Counted from the first letter of the stretch, positions 25,655-34,872 are shown. The stretch is 64,000 bases of DNA from Nitrospiria bacterium (GCA_919902495.1 CAKKRC010000028.1:1-64000), one strand, 5' to 3'. Translations and numbers: made by a program. The notes: generated from the sequence alone by a model not told the origin.

Positions 25655-28423
25655 ATGTCATTATCAAGAAGAGAGTTCATTAAGACCACAGCGGCAGTTG
25701 CCGCCGCTACGGCGGTGGGGATGAGCGTGCCGGAGGATATCCTCGCTATCGCGGCGAAGGCGGAGGTCGGCTGGAGGTGGGACAAGTCGGTCTGCCGGTT
25801 CTGCGGGACGGGCTGCGGCATCATGGTCGCCACGAAGGACGACCGGATCGTCGCGGTGAAGGGCGACCCCGCTGCGCCGGTGAACATGGGCCTGAACTGC
25901 ATCAAGGGATATTTCAACGCCAAGATCATCTACGGCGCGGACCGGCTGACCGAACCGCTCATGCGCATGAATGACAAGGGCGAGTTCGACAAGAAGGGGA
26001 AGTTCAAACCTGTCACCTGGAAGAAAGCCTTCGACGAGATGGCGAAGCAGTTCAAGAAGCACTATGCCGCGCTCGGCCCCAAGGGCGTCGCGGTCTTCGG
26101 CTCCGGACAGTACACCATCATGGAAGGGTACGCGGCCGCCAAGCTCATGAAAGCGGGTTTCCGCTCGAACAACCTCGATCCGAACGCGCGCCTCTGCATG
26201 GCAAGCGCCGTCGCCGCCTTCATGGAGACCTTCGGCATCGACGAGCCGGCCGGGAATTACGACGACATGCACCACACCGACACGGTCGTGCTGTGGGGCG
26301 CGAACATGGCGGAGATGCACCCGGTCCTCTGGTCCAAGATCACCAACCGGAAACTGGCCGACACCAAGCGCGTCAAGGTCGTGAACCTCACGACCTTCAC
26401 CAACCGCTGCTCCAACCTCGCCGACAGCGAGATCATCATCAAGCCGAACACGGACCTTGCCATCCAGAACTACATCCTCAGGGAGATCGTGAACCGTCCC
26501 GGCGCTATCGACTGGGAATTCGTGAACCAGAACTGCGTGTTCGCGACCGGCTATGTGGACATCGGCTACGGCTTGCGGCCGAAGATCGACCACCCGAAGT
26601 ATAAGAAAGAAGAGCTCGATACGGCCAGCAAGGAGGCCTTCAAGGTAATCACGAAGGACGAGGCCATCGCCATGGGCGCCCTGGGCATCAAGGAAGGCGA
26701 CAAGATGGAGATGAAGAACGCCGCCAAGGCCGGCGTGCATTGGGCCATCTCTTTCGAGGACTTCAAGAAAGGCCTCGAACCCTATACGCTCGACTTCGTG
26801 GCCCAGCTTTCAAAGGGAAACGCCGACGAACCGCTGGACGAGTTCAAAAAGAAGCTCCAGGCGCTTGCCGACCTGTATGCCGAGAAGGACCGCAAGGTTG
26901 TCAGCTTCTGGACCATGGGCTTCAACCAGCACGTGCGCGGGACCTGGGTGAACGAGCAGATCTACGCCATCCATCTCCTGCTGGGCAAGCAGGCCCAGCC
27001 CGGGAACGGGGCCTTCAGCCTGACCGGCCAGCCGAGCGCCTGCGGAACGGCGCGCGAGGTCGGGACCTTCGCCCACCGGCTCCCGGCGGACATGGTGGTC
27101 ATGAACCCGAAGCACCGGCAGATCACCGAGAAGATCTGGAAGGTCCCTGAAGGCACGATCAACCCGGTCATGGGGTCGCACTTCATGAAGATCATGCGCG
27201 ACCTCGAGGACGGGACGATCAAGTGGGTCTGGGTGCAGGTGAACAATCCCTGGCAGAACGCGACCAACGCGAACCACTGGATCGCCGCGGCGCGGGAGAT
27301 GGACAACTTCATTGTCGTGTCCGACGCCTACCCGAGCATCTCTGCCAAGGTCGCGGACCTGATCCTGCCGGCGGCGATGATCTTCGAGAAATGGGGCGCC
27401 TACGGCAACGCCGAGCGCCGGACCCAGCACTGGCGCCAGCAGGTGACGCCCATCGGGAAGTCCATGTCCGACACCTGGCAGACCACCGAGTTCGCGAAGC
27501 GCTTCACTCTTGCGGAGGTCTGGAAGGAGTGGAAGATCGACGACAAGACCACGCTGCCCGATGTGACGGCCAAGGCGCGCGAGATGGGCTACACCGAGAA
27601 GGACACGCTGTTCGACGTGCTCTTTGCCAACAAGGAGGCGAAGACCTTTGCGTGGCCCGATCCGGTAGGCAAGGGTTCCTTGAACAGCGAAGCCGCCGGC
27701 GACAAGCGCAATGTCGAGGGCTTCAAGGGCTACGGTTTCTTCCTCCAGAAGTACCTCTGGGAGGAATACCGGAAGTTCGGCCTCGGCCATGGACATGACC
27801 TTGCCGACTTCGACACGTATCACAAGGTGCGCGGTCTTCGCTGGCCGGTCGTGGACGGGAAGGAGACCCTATGGCGTTTCAATGCCGAGTACGATCCTTA
27901 TGCTAAGGCGGCGAACCACGGCAAGTTCGCGTTCTACGGCGACGCCGGCAAGGAGATCCCGAAGGGGAACCTTATGGGGCCCGTGGGCGAGGAGAAGGTC
28001 AAGCTGCCGAACCAGGCCAAGATCTTCCTGCGCCATTACATCGATCCGCCAGAGATCCCGAGCGCGGAGTATCCGCTCTGGCTTTGCACCGGCCGCGTGC
28101 TTGAGCACTGGCACACCGGCACCATGACGATGCGGGTCCCCGAGCTCTACCGGGCCGTGCCGGAAGCGCAATGTTTCATGAGCCAGAAGGACGCAGAGGA
28201 GAACAAGTTCAAGGACGGCGAGCTTGTATGGATCGAATCGCGGCGGGGCAAGGTAAAGGCGCGGGTCGAGACGCGCGGAAGGAACCTGCCGCCCAAGGGG
28301 CTGATCTTCGTGCCGTTCTTCGACGAACATGTTCTGATCAACAAGGTGACGCTCGACGCCACCTGTCCCATCTCGAAGGAACCTGACTACAAGAAGTGCG
28401 CGGTGAAGGTGTACAAGGCATAG
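25655..28423 (+). CDS. napA: Periplasmic nitrate reductase catalytic subunit
   Basis: 922 residues. A twin-arginine signal (SRREFIK) is followed by the [4Fe-4S] ligands Cys47, Cys50, Cys54 and Cys82, and Cys181 in [10 protein letters not shown] as the Mo ligand. NapA-specific stretches such as [34 protein letters not shown] and [19 protein letters not shown] are clear. It reduces nitrate to nitrite in the periplasm with Mo-bis-MGD. It is about 90 residues longer than E. coli NapA because of insertions around residues 310-380 and 640-700. Genes napG, H, B and D follow in order; napC and napF are absent. Confidence 0.97.
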   Translation: MSLSRREFIKTTAAVAAATAVGMSVPEDILAIAAKAEVGWRWDKSVCRFCGTGCGIMVATKDDRIVAVKGDPAAPVNMGLNCIKGYFNAKIIYGADRLTEPLMRMNDKGEFDKKGKFKPVTWKKAFDEMAKQFKKHYAALGPKGVAVFGSGQYTIMEGYAAAKLMKAGFRSNNLDPNARLCMASAVAAFMETFGIDEPAGNYDDMHHTDTVVLWGANMAEMHPVLWSKITNRKLADTKRVKVVNLTTFTNRCSNLADSEIIIKPNTDLAIQNYILREIVNRPGAIDWEFVNQNCVFATGYVDIGYGLRPKIDHPKYKKEELDTASKEAFKVITKDEAIAMGALGIKEGDKMEMKNAAKAGVHWAISFEDFKKGLEPYTLDFVAQLSKGNADEPLDEFKKKLQALADLYAEKDRKVVSFWTMGFNQHVRGTWVNEQIYAIHLLLGKQAQPGNGAFSLTGQPSACGTAREVGTFAHRLPADMVVMNPKHRQITEKIWKVPEGTINPVMGSHFMKIMRDLEDGTIKWVWVQVNNPWQNATNANHWIAAAREMDNFIVVSDAYPSISAKVADLILPAAMIFEKWGAYGNAERRTQHWRQQVTPIGKSMSDTWQTTEFAKRFTLAEVWKEWKIDDKTTLPDVTAKAREMGYTEKDTLFDVLFANKEAKTFAWPDPVGKGSLNSEAAGDKRNVEGFKGYGFFLQKYLWEEYRKFGLGHGHDLADFDTYHKVRGLRWPVVDGKETLWRFNAEYDPYAKAANHGKFAFYGDAGKEIPKGNLMGPVGEEKVKLPNQAKIFLRHYIDPPEIPSAEYPLWLCTGRVLEHWHTGTMTMRVPELYRAVPEAQCFMSQKDAEENKFKDGELVWIESRRGKVKARVETRGRNLPPKGLIFVPFFDEHVLINKVTLDATCPISKEPDYKKCAVKVYKA

Positions 28424-28439
28424 AACACCGAACCGGATG

Positions 28440-28485
28440 TAACCACGGGTCACGACTTCGTCGTGACACACAGATGAAAGCAGAT
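28440..28485. repeat. Palindromic spacer repeat between napA and napG
   Basis: GTAACCACGG then GTCACGA-CTTCG-TCGTGAC hairpin (about 28450-28469) then ACACACAGATG. A similar CCACGGGTC ... GGGACACACAGATGAA pair flanks 41850-41970. Confidence 0.6.
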
Positions 28486-28495
28486 CAATAGGATA

Positions 28496-29278
28496 ATGAA
28501 GAGCCGGCGACAATTTCTCATCGATGCGGGAAGAGGGATCGGCATCGCTGCCGCCGGCGGGCTGGTCTGGGCAGGGTTCCTCAGCGGGAAGAAAGCATAT
28601 CCGACGGTCCTCCGGCCGCCGGGCGCTGTCGAAGAAGATAGGTTCCTCGCCGCCTGCACAAAATGCGGTCTCTGCGTCACGGCTTGTCCCTATCAGGCGC
28701 TCGTTCTGGCGGCACCGGGCGACGGCAGGCCGGTTGGGACGCCTTATTTCGTGATGCGGGAACGTCCCTGTCGGATGTGCCGGGACATTCCCTGTACCGC
28801 CAATTGCCCGACCGGCGCACTGGATGCCGGGCTGGTGAGCGACGGCGAGGCCGGTAAAGCGGTCTTGAACGTCAACAAGACCCGCATCGGGCTTGCGGTC
28901 ATCGACCGCGAGACCTGCATCGCCTACTGGGGCATCCAGTGTGATGCATGTTACCGGGTGTGCCCGGTGATCGACAAGGCCATCACCGTCGACCCTGTCC
29001 GCAACGACCGGACCGGAAAACATGCGATCCTCGGCCCGGTCGTGCACAGCGAGCACTGCACGGGCTGCGGCATATGCGAGCGGGCGTGCGTTACGAAAAA
29101 AGCGTCGATCTTCGTGCTCCCGCGCCGGATCGCCATGGGCGAGTCCAGCGACCGGTACATACGGGGATGGGAAGCAGGCGACGAGAAGCGCATCCACGAT
29201 GCGCCCGAGGACACAACGACCGTGACTCCCCGGAGCGAAAAGAGCCCGGCCGACTACCTCAACCGGGAGGACCTGTAG
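28496..29278 (+). CDS. napG: Ferredoxin-type protein NapG
   Basis: 260 residues. A twin-arginine type leader (SRRQFLIDAGRG) is followed by four [4Fe-4S] motifs: CTKCGLCVTACP, CRMCRDIPCTANCP, CIAYWGIQCDACYRVCP and CTGCGICERAC. It is periplasmic and forms with NapH a menaquinol-oxidising route to NapB/NapA. It sits 2 bases before napH. With no napC in the operon, NapGH is the likely sole quinol connection. Confidence 0.95.
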   Translation: MKSRRQFLIDAGRGIGIAAAGGLVWAGFLSGKKAYPTVLRPPGAVEEDRFLAACTKCGLCVTACPYQALVLAAPGDGRPVGTPYFVMRERPCRMCRDIPCTANCPTGALDAGLVSDGEAGKAVLNVNKTRIGLAVIDRETCIAYWGIQCDACYRVCPVIDKAITVDPVRNDRTGKHAILGPVVHSEHCTGCGICERACVTKKASIFVLPRRIAMGESSDRYIRGWEAGDEKRIHDAPEDTTTVTPRSEKSPADYLNREDL

Positions 29279-29279
29279 G

Positions 29280-30110
29280 ATGCCGGGCATCGTGGAAAAT
29301 CGGTATCGCATCCTGCGACGGCTGGTCCAGGCCGGTGCGCTCTCCTTATTCTTCGCGGGGAACGCCTGGGGCTGGAAGGTCCTGCAGGGCAGCCTCAGTT
29401 CGTCCCTGCTTTTCGGCATCGTGCCGCTGGCCGATCCCTTCGCGCTGCTGCAGGTGTTCGCGACGGGTACGATGGTGGCCGCAAAGGCGCTTTTGGGCGG
29501 CGGCATCGTCCTGCTCTTTTTCGCGGCAATTGCCGGCAGGGCGTTCTGCGGATGGATATGCCCGGTCAACATCGTGACGGACCTCGCGGACACCGTGAGC
29601 ACTGCGGTAGGAGAAGGGAACCGGTCCCTGCGGTTGAGCAGGAATGCCCGGTACTGGGTGCTCGGCCTCAGCCTGGTGCTGTCCGCGTGGCTCGGCATCG
29701 CCGCTTTTGAATGGATCAGCCCTATCGGCGCGCTGCACCGGGGTGTTGTCTTCGGCATGGGAATGGGGTGGACATCGGTCGCGGCGGTGTTCCTGTTCGA
29801 TGTGTTCGTGGTCAGGAACGGCTTCTGCGGTCATCTCTGCCCGCTCGGGGCGTTCTATTCCCTTGCCGGCGGATGGAGCTGGATGAGGGTCGTTCACAGC
29901 AAGGAGCAGTGCACCAGCTGCATGCGGTGCATTGAGTCCTGCCCGGAACCGCAGGTCCTTCCCATGGTTGGAAAACGGGACGGCCCGGTAACATCGGGAG
30001 AATGCACGAACTGCGGACGGTGCATCGAGGTGTGCCCGGACGACGCGATGCGCTTCGGGCTCAGGACGCAAGGTACGAAAGAAAAGGATCCGAAGGAGGT
30101 AACATCATGA
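29280..30110 (+). CDS. napH: Quinol dehydrogenase membrane component NapH
   Basis: 276 residues with four membrane segments. Two cytoplasmic-side CxxxCP motifs (CGWICPVNIV, CGHLCPLGAF) precede two C-terminal [4Fe-4S] motifs (CTSCMRCIESCP and CTNCGRCIEVCP). It anchors NapG and takes electrons from menaquinol. The TGA stop overlaps the napB start as ATGA. Confidence 0.95.
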   Translation: MPGIVENRYRILRRLVQAGALSLFFAGNAWGWKVLQGSLSSSLLFGIVPLADPFALLQVFATGTMVAAKALLGGGIVLLFFAAIAGRAFCGWICPVNIVTDLADTVSTAVGEGNRSLRLSRNARYWVLGLSLVLSAWLGIAAFEWISPIGALHRGVVFGMGMGWTSVAAVFLFDVFVVRNGFCGHLCPLGAFYSLAGGWSWMRVVHSKEQCTSCMRCIESCPEPQVLPMVGKRDGPVTSGECTNCGRCIEVCPDDAMRFGLRTQGTKEKDPKEVTS

Positions 30111-30658
30111 AAGGTCACCGGTTCATCTTCATTATGGTCGGCAGCATGCTGCTGGTGTGCGCCCTTGCGGCAGGCAGCGCGTTCGCGCAGGCAAAGGCAA
30201 AGAGCGAGGACGAGATCGGGCTTCGGCAGGAGACGACCCTCTACGATGAGACAAAGGCAATGCCGGCGCACGGCGAGTACGGCAAGGCAGAGGCCGGCAA
30301 GAGCAAACCCCTCGGCAGGGCGTTCGAGAACAGTCCGCCGCTCATCCCTCATGACCTGACCGGGATGCTGCCCGTCGTGGAAACGAACAACGCCTGCCTG
30401 AACTGCCATATGCCGGAGCATGCGAGAGCCCTGGGGGCGACCCCTCTGCCCAAGTCCCACTTTTTCGACATCGATACGGGAAAGGACCTGAAGGGCCAGC
30501 TGGATGGCAAGCGGTATCCCTGCATGCAGTGTCATGTGCCGCAGGTCAATATTCCCGAGGCGATCAAGAACACCTTCAAAGCGGACTTTCGGTCGAAGAA
30601 GTCGAAGACGAGCTCCAACCTGCTCGATACCCTGAACGAAGGCGTCAAGGCGGAATGA
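30107..30658 (+). CDS. napB: Diheme cytochrome NapB
   Basis: 183 residues with a signal peptide ending at GSAFAQ and two heme sites, CLNCH and CMQCH. PPLIPHDLTGMLP and the ACLNCHMPEHARALGATPLPKSHF layout (longer than the motif shown in E. coli) are typical. It passes electrons to NapA. AAGGAGG lies before the ATG at 30107; both ends overlap neighbours by ATGA. Confidence 0.95.
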   Translation: MKGHRFIFIMVGSMLLVCALAAGSAFAQAKAKSEDEIGLRQETTLYDETKAMPAHGEYGKAEAGKSKPLGRAFENSPPLIPHDLTGMLPVVETNNACLNCHMPEHARALGATPLPKSHFFDIDTGKDLKGQLDGKRYPCMQCHVPQVNIPEAIKNTFKADFRSKKSKTSSNLLDTLNEGVKAE

Positions 30659-30966
30659 TCGTGAATATATCCAGTCTCGTGGTCAAGGTCCTTCCGGTGA
30701 ACATGGAGCCGGCGCTCGAAGCATTGAAGCGGTCGGGTCTGTGCGACATCCATTTCCATGACCGGCAGAAGGGCACGGTCGTCGTGACGATCGAGGGGAA
30801 GGATACGGGCGAGGAGATGGACAAGGTGAAGGCGATCGAGAAGCTTCCCCATGTCCTCGGGGCCGCGCTCGTATACGCCTACAGCGAGGCGGAGCTGGAC
30901 GCCGCGGTCAAAAAGATCGCCGAAAAGCCGGGCGATCCGGTTCCCGAGGAGCTGAAGAACGCGTGA
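30655..30966 (+). CDS. napD: NapD-like chaperone
   Basis: 103 residues. The ferredoxin-like fold starts IVNISSLVVKVLPVNMEPAL and contains VVVTIEGKDTGEEM and GVLGAALVY-type closing strand (here HVLGAALVYAYSE). NapD binds the NapA twin-arginine signal and proofreads its export. The start overlaps napB by ATGA, supporting this assignment. A charged C-terminal tail of about 20 residues is longer than in E. coli. Confidence 0.88.
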   Translation: MIVNISSLVVKVLPVNMEPALEALKRSGLCDIHFHDRQKGTVVVTIEGKDTGEEMDKVKAIEKLPHVLGAALVYAYSEAELDAAVKKIAEKPGDPVPEELKNA

Positions 30967-30992
30967 TCCAGGAGCGACAATAATTAATGAAC

Positions 30993-31087
30993 GGCTTTCG
31001 CCACCGAGGACACCGAGGTCACCGAGGACGGCTTCTTGCAGAAGATGCGTGGTCTTCTCTGTGAACTCTGTGCTCTCTGTGGCAAAA
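30993..31087. repeat. 9-bp-period palindromic repeat (CACCGAGGA type)
   Basis: Left arm is three exact-length units, CACCGAGGA-CACCGAGGT-CACCGAGGA; right arm is CTCTGTG-AACTCTGTG-CTCTCTGTGG. It separates the nap genes from fmdE. Confidence 0.8.
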
Positions 31088-31130
31088 TGCTGTTGACGGT
31101 GATGTTGATTCCCAGGCAACGGGAGAAGAG

Positions 31131-31754
31131 ATGGAAAAGCAGTTCAAATCATTATTAGAAGAATCCGTCCGGGTCCATGGCCATCTGTGCGCGGGCCAGG
31201 TGCTTGGGGTGCGGATGTCCCTGCTTGGCCTGCGGGAGATCGGCATCAGTGATCCGAAGGGCGCTGACCGGAAACAGATCATCGTGTTCGTCGAAATGGA
31301 CCGGTGCGCCACCGACGCGGTGCAGTCCGTGACCAGTTGCAGCCTCGGCAGGAGAACGATGAAGTTCATGGATTTCGGCAAGATGGCTGCGACCTTCGTC
31401 AATCTCAGGACAGGCAAGGCCGTCCGGGTGCTGGCGCGCGAGGAATCCCGTGGGAAGGCAAAAGAACGATTCCCGCATTTTAAGAGCAAATATGCAGCGC
31501 AGCTTGAGGCCTACAAGACCATGAGCGATGAGGACCTGTTCCAGGTCATGTCCGTGCAGGTACAGATCCGACCTGAGGACATGCCGGGACGGCCGCTCAG
31601 CAGGGTCGCGTGCGAAGCGTGCGGAGAACTTGTCCAGGACGGCCGGGAGGTCCGGCGCGATGGAGTCGTTCTCTGCAAAGCGTGCGCGGGAAACGGCTAT
31701 TACACGCCGGAGAATGTTCCTTTCTGTGTGGAGCGTTATGCAGAAAAGTCATAA
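31131..31754 (+). CDS. FmdE-family protein with C-terminal zinc finger
   Basis: 207 residues. The FmdE core is present: VHGHLCAGQVLGVRMSLLG, then DRCATDAVQSVTSCSLGRRT and FGKMAATFVN. Residues 165-200 form a CxxC ... CxxC finger (CEACGELVQDG, then CKACAGNGYY). FmdE proteins are named from molybdenum formylmethanofuran dehydrogenase operons of methanogens, but many bacteria carry them beside Mo-enzyme genes. The gene lies between nap and a ModE-like regulator overlapping its 3' end by 17 bases, so a role in molybdenum cofactor or Mo-enzyme handling is likely, though the reaction is unknown. Confidence 0.85.
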   Translation: MEKQFKSLLEESVRVHGHLCAGQVLGVRMSLLGLREIGISDPKGADRKQIIVFVEMDRCATDAVQSVTSCSLGRRTMKFMDFGKMAATFVNLRTGKAVRVLAREESRGKAKERFPHFKSKYAAQLEAYKTMSDEDLFQVMSVQVQIRPEDMPGRPLSRVACEACGELVQDGREVRRDGVVLCKACAGNGYYTPENVPFCVERYAEKS

Positions 31755-32115
31755 CGAGCTGGATGTCAGGTCCAAGATCTGGATAGAGGTGGATGGTGAA
31801 CCGGTATTCGGCCGCGGACGCCGGCTCCTGCTTGATGCGATCGACTCTCATGGTTCCATCAACCAGGCGGCAAAGGAGGTGGGCGTATCCTATCGCAAGG
31901 CGTTGAGCCATATCCAGGCAATGGAGCAGCGGCTGGGCATCGCGCTCGTCGTGCGCCACGCCGGGGGAAGGAACGGCGGAGGGGCGACGCTGACACCCGA
32001 GGCCCGGGAGTTCCTCAAGAAGTTCGAGTCGATGGAACAAGGACTGCGGCAGTTCGTGGACGCGAAATTCAACGAGCTGTTCCGGGAAGAGGAAAGAGAG
32101 GCCCAGCATGTGTGA
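31738..32115 (+). CDS. ModE-like winged-helix regulator without Mop domain
   Basis: 125 residues. The whole protein is the ModE N-terminal DNA-binding domain: GRRLLLDAIDSHGSINQAAK, the recognition helix around VSYRKALSHIQAMEQRLG, and the wing with RHAGGRNGGGATLT. It lacks the C-terminal TOBE/Mop repeats that bind molybdate in E. coli ModE, so it would sense molybdate indirectly or with a partner. Overlaps with fmdE (17 bases) and with the MoeA-like gene (8 bases) show tight coupling. Confidence 0.88.
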   Translation: MQKSHNELDVRSKIWIEVDGEPVFGRGRRLLLDAIDSHGSINQAAKEVGVSYRKALSHIQAMEQRLGIALVVRHAGGRNGGGATLTPEAREFLKKFESMEQGLRQFVDAKFNELFREEEREAQHV

Positions 32116-33328
32116 TGCTCATTATGACGACCATGATGCGATGAATTTCGTAGGTGCGGCAAAGGCCATCCCGGTCTCAGAGGCTGTCGGCATGGTGCTC
32201 GCCCATGACGTCACCGAGATCCGGAAGGACGAGTTCAAGGGACCGGCCTTCCGAAAAGGCCATGTCATCCGGGAGCAGGACATCTGTCATCTGCAGCGCA
32301 TCGGCAAGGAGCGTCTCTTTGTCCTGTCGCTGGGTCCTGACGAGATGCACGAGGATGATGCTGCGCTCGTGCTTGCGGGGGCGCTGATGGGGGAAGGGGT
32401 AACGATCAAGGGAGAGCCTCGCGAGGGGAAGGTCACGATCATCGCCGGCAGGGACGGTTTGCTTACGGTGGATCGGGAGAGGCTGAAGGCATTCAACATG
32501 ATGGGCGAGGTGATGTGTGCCACCCTCCACACGAACACGATTGTCAAGAAAGGCCGGGAGGTTGCCGGAACGCGGGCGATCCCGCTGGTGGTGAAGAAGA
32601 GCGTGGTGGAAGAAGCGGTCAAAATTGCAGAACACGCGCGGAATGCGTCACCCCCCCAGCCCTCCCTTGCCAAGGGGGGGAACAGAGGGGGGGTCGTTGA
32701 AGTAAAAGAAATTCGTAAACCCCGGGCAGGCGTGGTGATAACCGGCAACGAGGTCTATCACGGCAGGATCAAGGACGCCTTCGCGCCGGTCATCGCGAAG
32801 AAGATCGAGGATTTCGGCGGAGAGATCGTGGGGATCTACTTCGCGCCAGATGATGAAGCCTTCATCGCCGACCGTTTGAGGGAACTCATCGCAGCTGGTG
32901 CGGACCTGCTCATCACCACGGGCGGCATGTCCGTGGACCCCGATGATGTGACGCGCTTCGCCATCCGAAGCATCGGCGCAACGGATATTACCTACGGCTC
33001 GGCTGTCCTGCCGGGGGCGATGGTGCTGGTTGGATATGTTGAAAATAACGGACACGGGGACACGGGGACACGGGGACAGGGAGATGATGACAGCAACAGG
33101 AGTAATGTTGACGTTGCGCCGCGTCTCCGCGTCTCCGCGTCTCACATTCCGATCTTAGGCATCCCCGCCTGCGGCATGTACCACCGGACCACGGTATTCG
33201 ATCTTATCCTGCCGCGCATTCTCGCCGACGAGCGGATCGGCCGGGAAGAACTTGCCGAGCTTGGGCACGGTGGACTCTGCCTGCACTGCAAGGAATGCCA
33301 CTATCCTGTCTGCCCCTTCGGGAAGTAG
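32108..33328 (+). CDS. MoeA/MoCF-like molybdopterin-binding protein with in-frame repeat insertions
   Basis: 406 residues. After an N-terminal part with MoeA-type AVGMVLAHDVTEIRKDEFKG comes the MoCF_biosynth domain: AGVVITGNEVYHGRI, LLITTGGMSVDPDDVTRFAI and the late IPACGMYHRTTVFDLILPR. The C-terminus ends in a Cys/His cluster (LCLHCKECHYPVCPFGK). The Asp of the GGxSVDPDD motif is present. Two palindromic DNA repeats interrupt the reading frame without breaking it (see 32649 and 33048). It probably handles molybdopterin or Mo insertion for the enzymes of this island. It is not a standard full-length MoeA. Confidence 0.85.
   Translation: MCDAHYDDHDAMNFVGAAKAIPVSEAVGMVLAHDVTEIRKDEFKGPAFRKGHVIREQDICHLQRIGKERLFVLSLGPDEMHEDDAALVLAGALMGEGVTIKGEPREGKVTIIAGRDGLLTVDRERLKAFNMMGEVMCATLHTNTIVKKGREVAGTRAIPLVVKKSVVEEAVKIAEHARNASPPQPSLAKGGNRGGVVEVKEIRKPRAGVVITGNEVYHGRIKDAFAPVIAKKIEDFGGEIVGIYFAPDDEAFIADRLRELIAAGADLLITTGGMSVDPDDVTRFAIRSIGATDITYGSAVLPGAMVLVGYVENNGHGDTGTRGQGDDDSNRSNVDVAPRLRVSASHIPILGIPACGMYHRTTVFDLILPRILADERIGREELAELGHGGLCLHCKECHYPVCPFGK
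32649..32697. repeat. In-frame palindromic repeat inside the MoeA-like gene (first)
   Basis: CAGCCCTCCCTTGCCAAGGG-type palindrome followed by AGAGGGGGGG, encoding Ser-Pro-Pro-Gln-Pro-Ser-Leu-Ala-Lys-Gly-Gly-Asn-Arg-Gly-Gly. It lies in a linker before the MoCF domain. Same family as 5430 and 40069. Confidence 0.75.
33048..33145. repeat. In-frame palindromic repeat inside the MoeA-like gene (second)
   Basis: Left arm is three GGACACGG units of 8 bp; right arm is three GCGTCTCC units of 8 bp. They face each other around about 45 bases. The insert adds about 30 residues, Gly/Asp/Asn/Arg rich, between LVGYVENN and IPILGIPACG, and the reading frame stays open. Confidence 0.78.
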
Positions 33329-33654
33329 CATACCCTGATAATACCACATCGCAGTTCTTGACAATTTCCGGCATGTATTTATAATCGGGATAATCCCTTC
33401 AATGACCTTTGCTCGCTTTTCCGCTAGTGCATTCGTACGTATATAGTTTGGAGAAGCTGAAGTCTTAAGTCATGCGTCCTGTTTTACTGTCATAGCATCA
33501 ATAGAATGATAGTAAGCAGTCTCATCCTTCTTAAACGCATCGCTGCTCAAGCCGGATAGATGCTATATGAAATAACGATGTTGCAATCTTGAGACGCTGT
33601 GAAAATCACGACTACATGGTCAGATCGCTCGAAACTCTTGTAAGGAGCAACCTG
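33329..33654. other. Upstream region of secreted-protein trio
   Basis: 326 bases of lower GC than the flanks. It contains one strong promoter at 33358-33385 and no supported gene. Confidence 0.5.
33358..33385 (+). promoter_or_regulatory. Consensus promoter for the secreted-protein trio
   Basis: TTGACA (33358-33363), 16-base spacer, TATAAT (33380-33385), both hexamers perfect. Confidence 0.7.
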
Positions 33655-34872
33655 ATGGGCATAATGAAAATGCTTGTTATAGCCGCTATTCTTCTGTGTT
33701 CGCCCAGCAGCGTTTTCGCCGGATGGTCCGCACCCCAAGAGGTCCTTTCGGGAGCATGGGGAACCGGAGAGCAGCTGTTTGGAATTGTCGAGAGATATAA
33801 TATGGTTGAGTTCCCGAAGGGATTTGTCGTGGATGATGAAGGGAGCATTATTGTCGCAGACAGTGTGAACAGACGAGCGAAAGTATATACAGACAAGGGA
33901 CGGCTCAGAGCCATCATTAAACCCCAACTAGAATATGAAGATATTGAACAATGGCCGACGTCAATTATCGCTGCTTGGAACGGCAAACTGTTTGTGGATG
34001 CGGGAGAGCACTTTCAGTTTTATGATTACGATGGCAAACTCGTTAGCGATTTTAAAGTACCGGACGCCCGATTTCGAATGTTGCTGAAGGACGGCAGCAT
34101 CATCGTTGTTATGGTAGGAACCCCCCGGGGGTTTCGAAGATATACCTACAGTGGGAAAATGCTCGAGACATACACGGACAGGCCGCGGGAATTGAGCTTT
34201 GTCGAGCGATTTAATGAAGAAAAATCGAACATTCCGGAAATATGGAACCGGATCATCTATTCCGATAAAACATACAGCATTGTTGAGGCGGGATATTTCC
34301 ATCGTGGTTACGTACGTGATAAATACGACAATTTGTATGATCTCTATAATCCTGTTTACCGCTTCGATAAATGCGGCAATCCTTCGGCCAAGGTTGATCT
34401 GCCGCAATCGCAATATGAAGAAATCCGCCCCTCAAGGGGGGATTACGGTGCGCTTTCTGAGGCGATAGCTGAGTATGGCAATCCCTTTGTTTCATCAATG
34501 GGGGATGTTTACCTATGGAAACGCACGCCAACGACGTACAGTATTCTTAAGTTGACGTGGAGTAATGAACAAAATCCGGGTGTTTCCTGGCAAAATGAAC
34601 CGAGAAATCTTACGGCCTCTACGACCACGTCAGGAATAGATCTTTCGTGGGACACGTCCCTGCATGATCCCGGATGCGTTACCGAATATGAGATCGGACG
34701 AGCGATGCAATCTGGTGGTCCCTATACGTCAATTGGCAGAGTGGCCAAGGGGGTCTTGCGATATCTGGACAGTTCAATACCTTCCAGGAACATGTATTTC
34801 TACGCAGTTCGAGCGGTCATGCATGGCGAATACTCTGGTTATTCTAACGAGGCAATAGGAAGTGCCCGGTGA
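33655..34872 (+). CDS. Secreted propeller-like protein with FN3-like C-terminus, paralog 1
   Basis: 405 residues. AAGGAG precedes this ATG, and the signal peptide ends at VFAG. The mature start WSAPQEVLSGAWGTGEQLFG is shared in outline with the next two genes. Residues 30-300 look like an NHL-type beta propeller (GFVVDDEGSIIVAD, GKLFVDAGEHFQFYDYDGKL). Residues about 310-400 are fibronectin-III-like, with HDPGCVTEYEIGRAM and YFYAVRAV. It is likely a surface or periplasmic binding protein. Base composition is AT-richer than the flanks, suggesting recent acquisition. Function unknown. Confidence 0.75.
   Translation: MGIMKMLVIAAILLCSPSSVFAGWSAPQEVLSGAWGTGEQLFGIVERYNMVEFPKGFVVDDEGSIIVADSVNRRAKVYTDKGRLRAIIKPQLEYEDIEQWPTSIIAAWNGKLFVDAGEHFQFYDYDGKLVSDFKVPDARFRMLLKDGSIIVVMVGTPRGFRRYTYSGKMLETYTDRPRELSFVERFNEEKSNIPEIWNRIIYSDKTYSIVEAGYFHRGYVRDKYDNLYDLYNPVYRFDKCGNPSAKVDLPQSQYEEIRPSRGDYGALSEAIAEYGNPFVSSMGDVYLWKRTPTTYSILKLTWSNEQNPGVSWQNEPRNLTASTTTSGIDLSWDTSLHDPGCVTEYEIGRAMQSGGPYTSIGRVAKGVLRYLDSSIPSRNMYFYAVRAVMHGEYSGYSNEAIGSAR

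Noticed and set aside
27869-29758. 629-codon minus-strand frame opposite napA, napG and napH
   Set aside because: It crosses three clear genes on the other strand and has no domain.
33001-33150. Frameshift or disruption in the MoeA-like gene
   Set aside because: The repeat insertions keep the frame and conserved motifs continue after them, so it is not a pseudogene.
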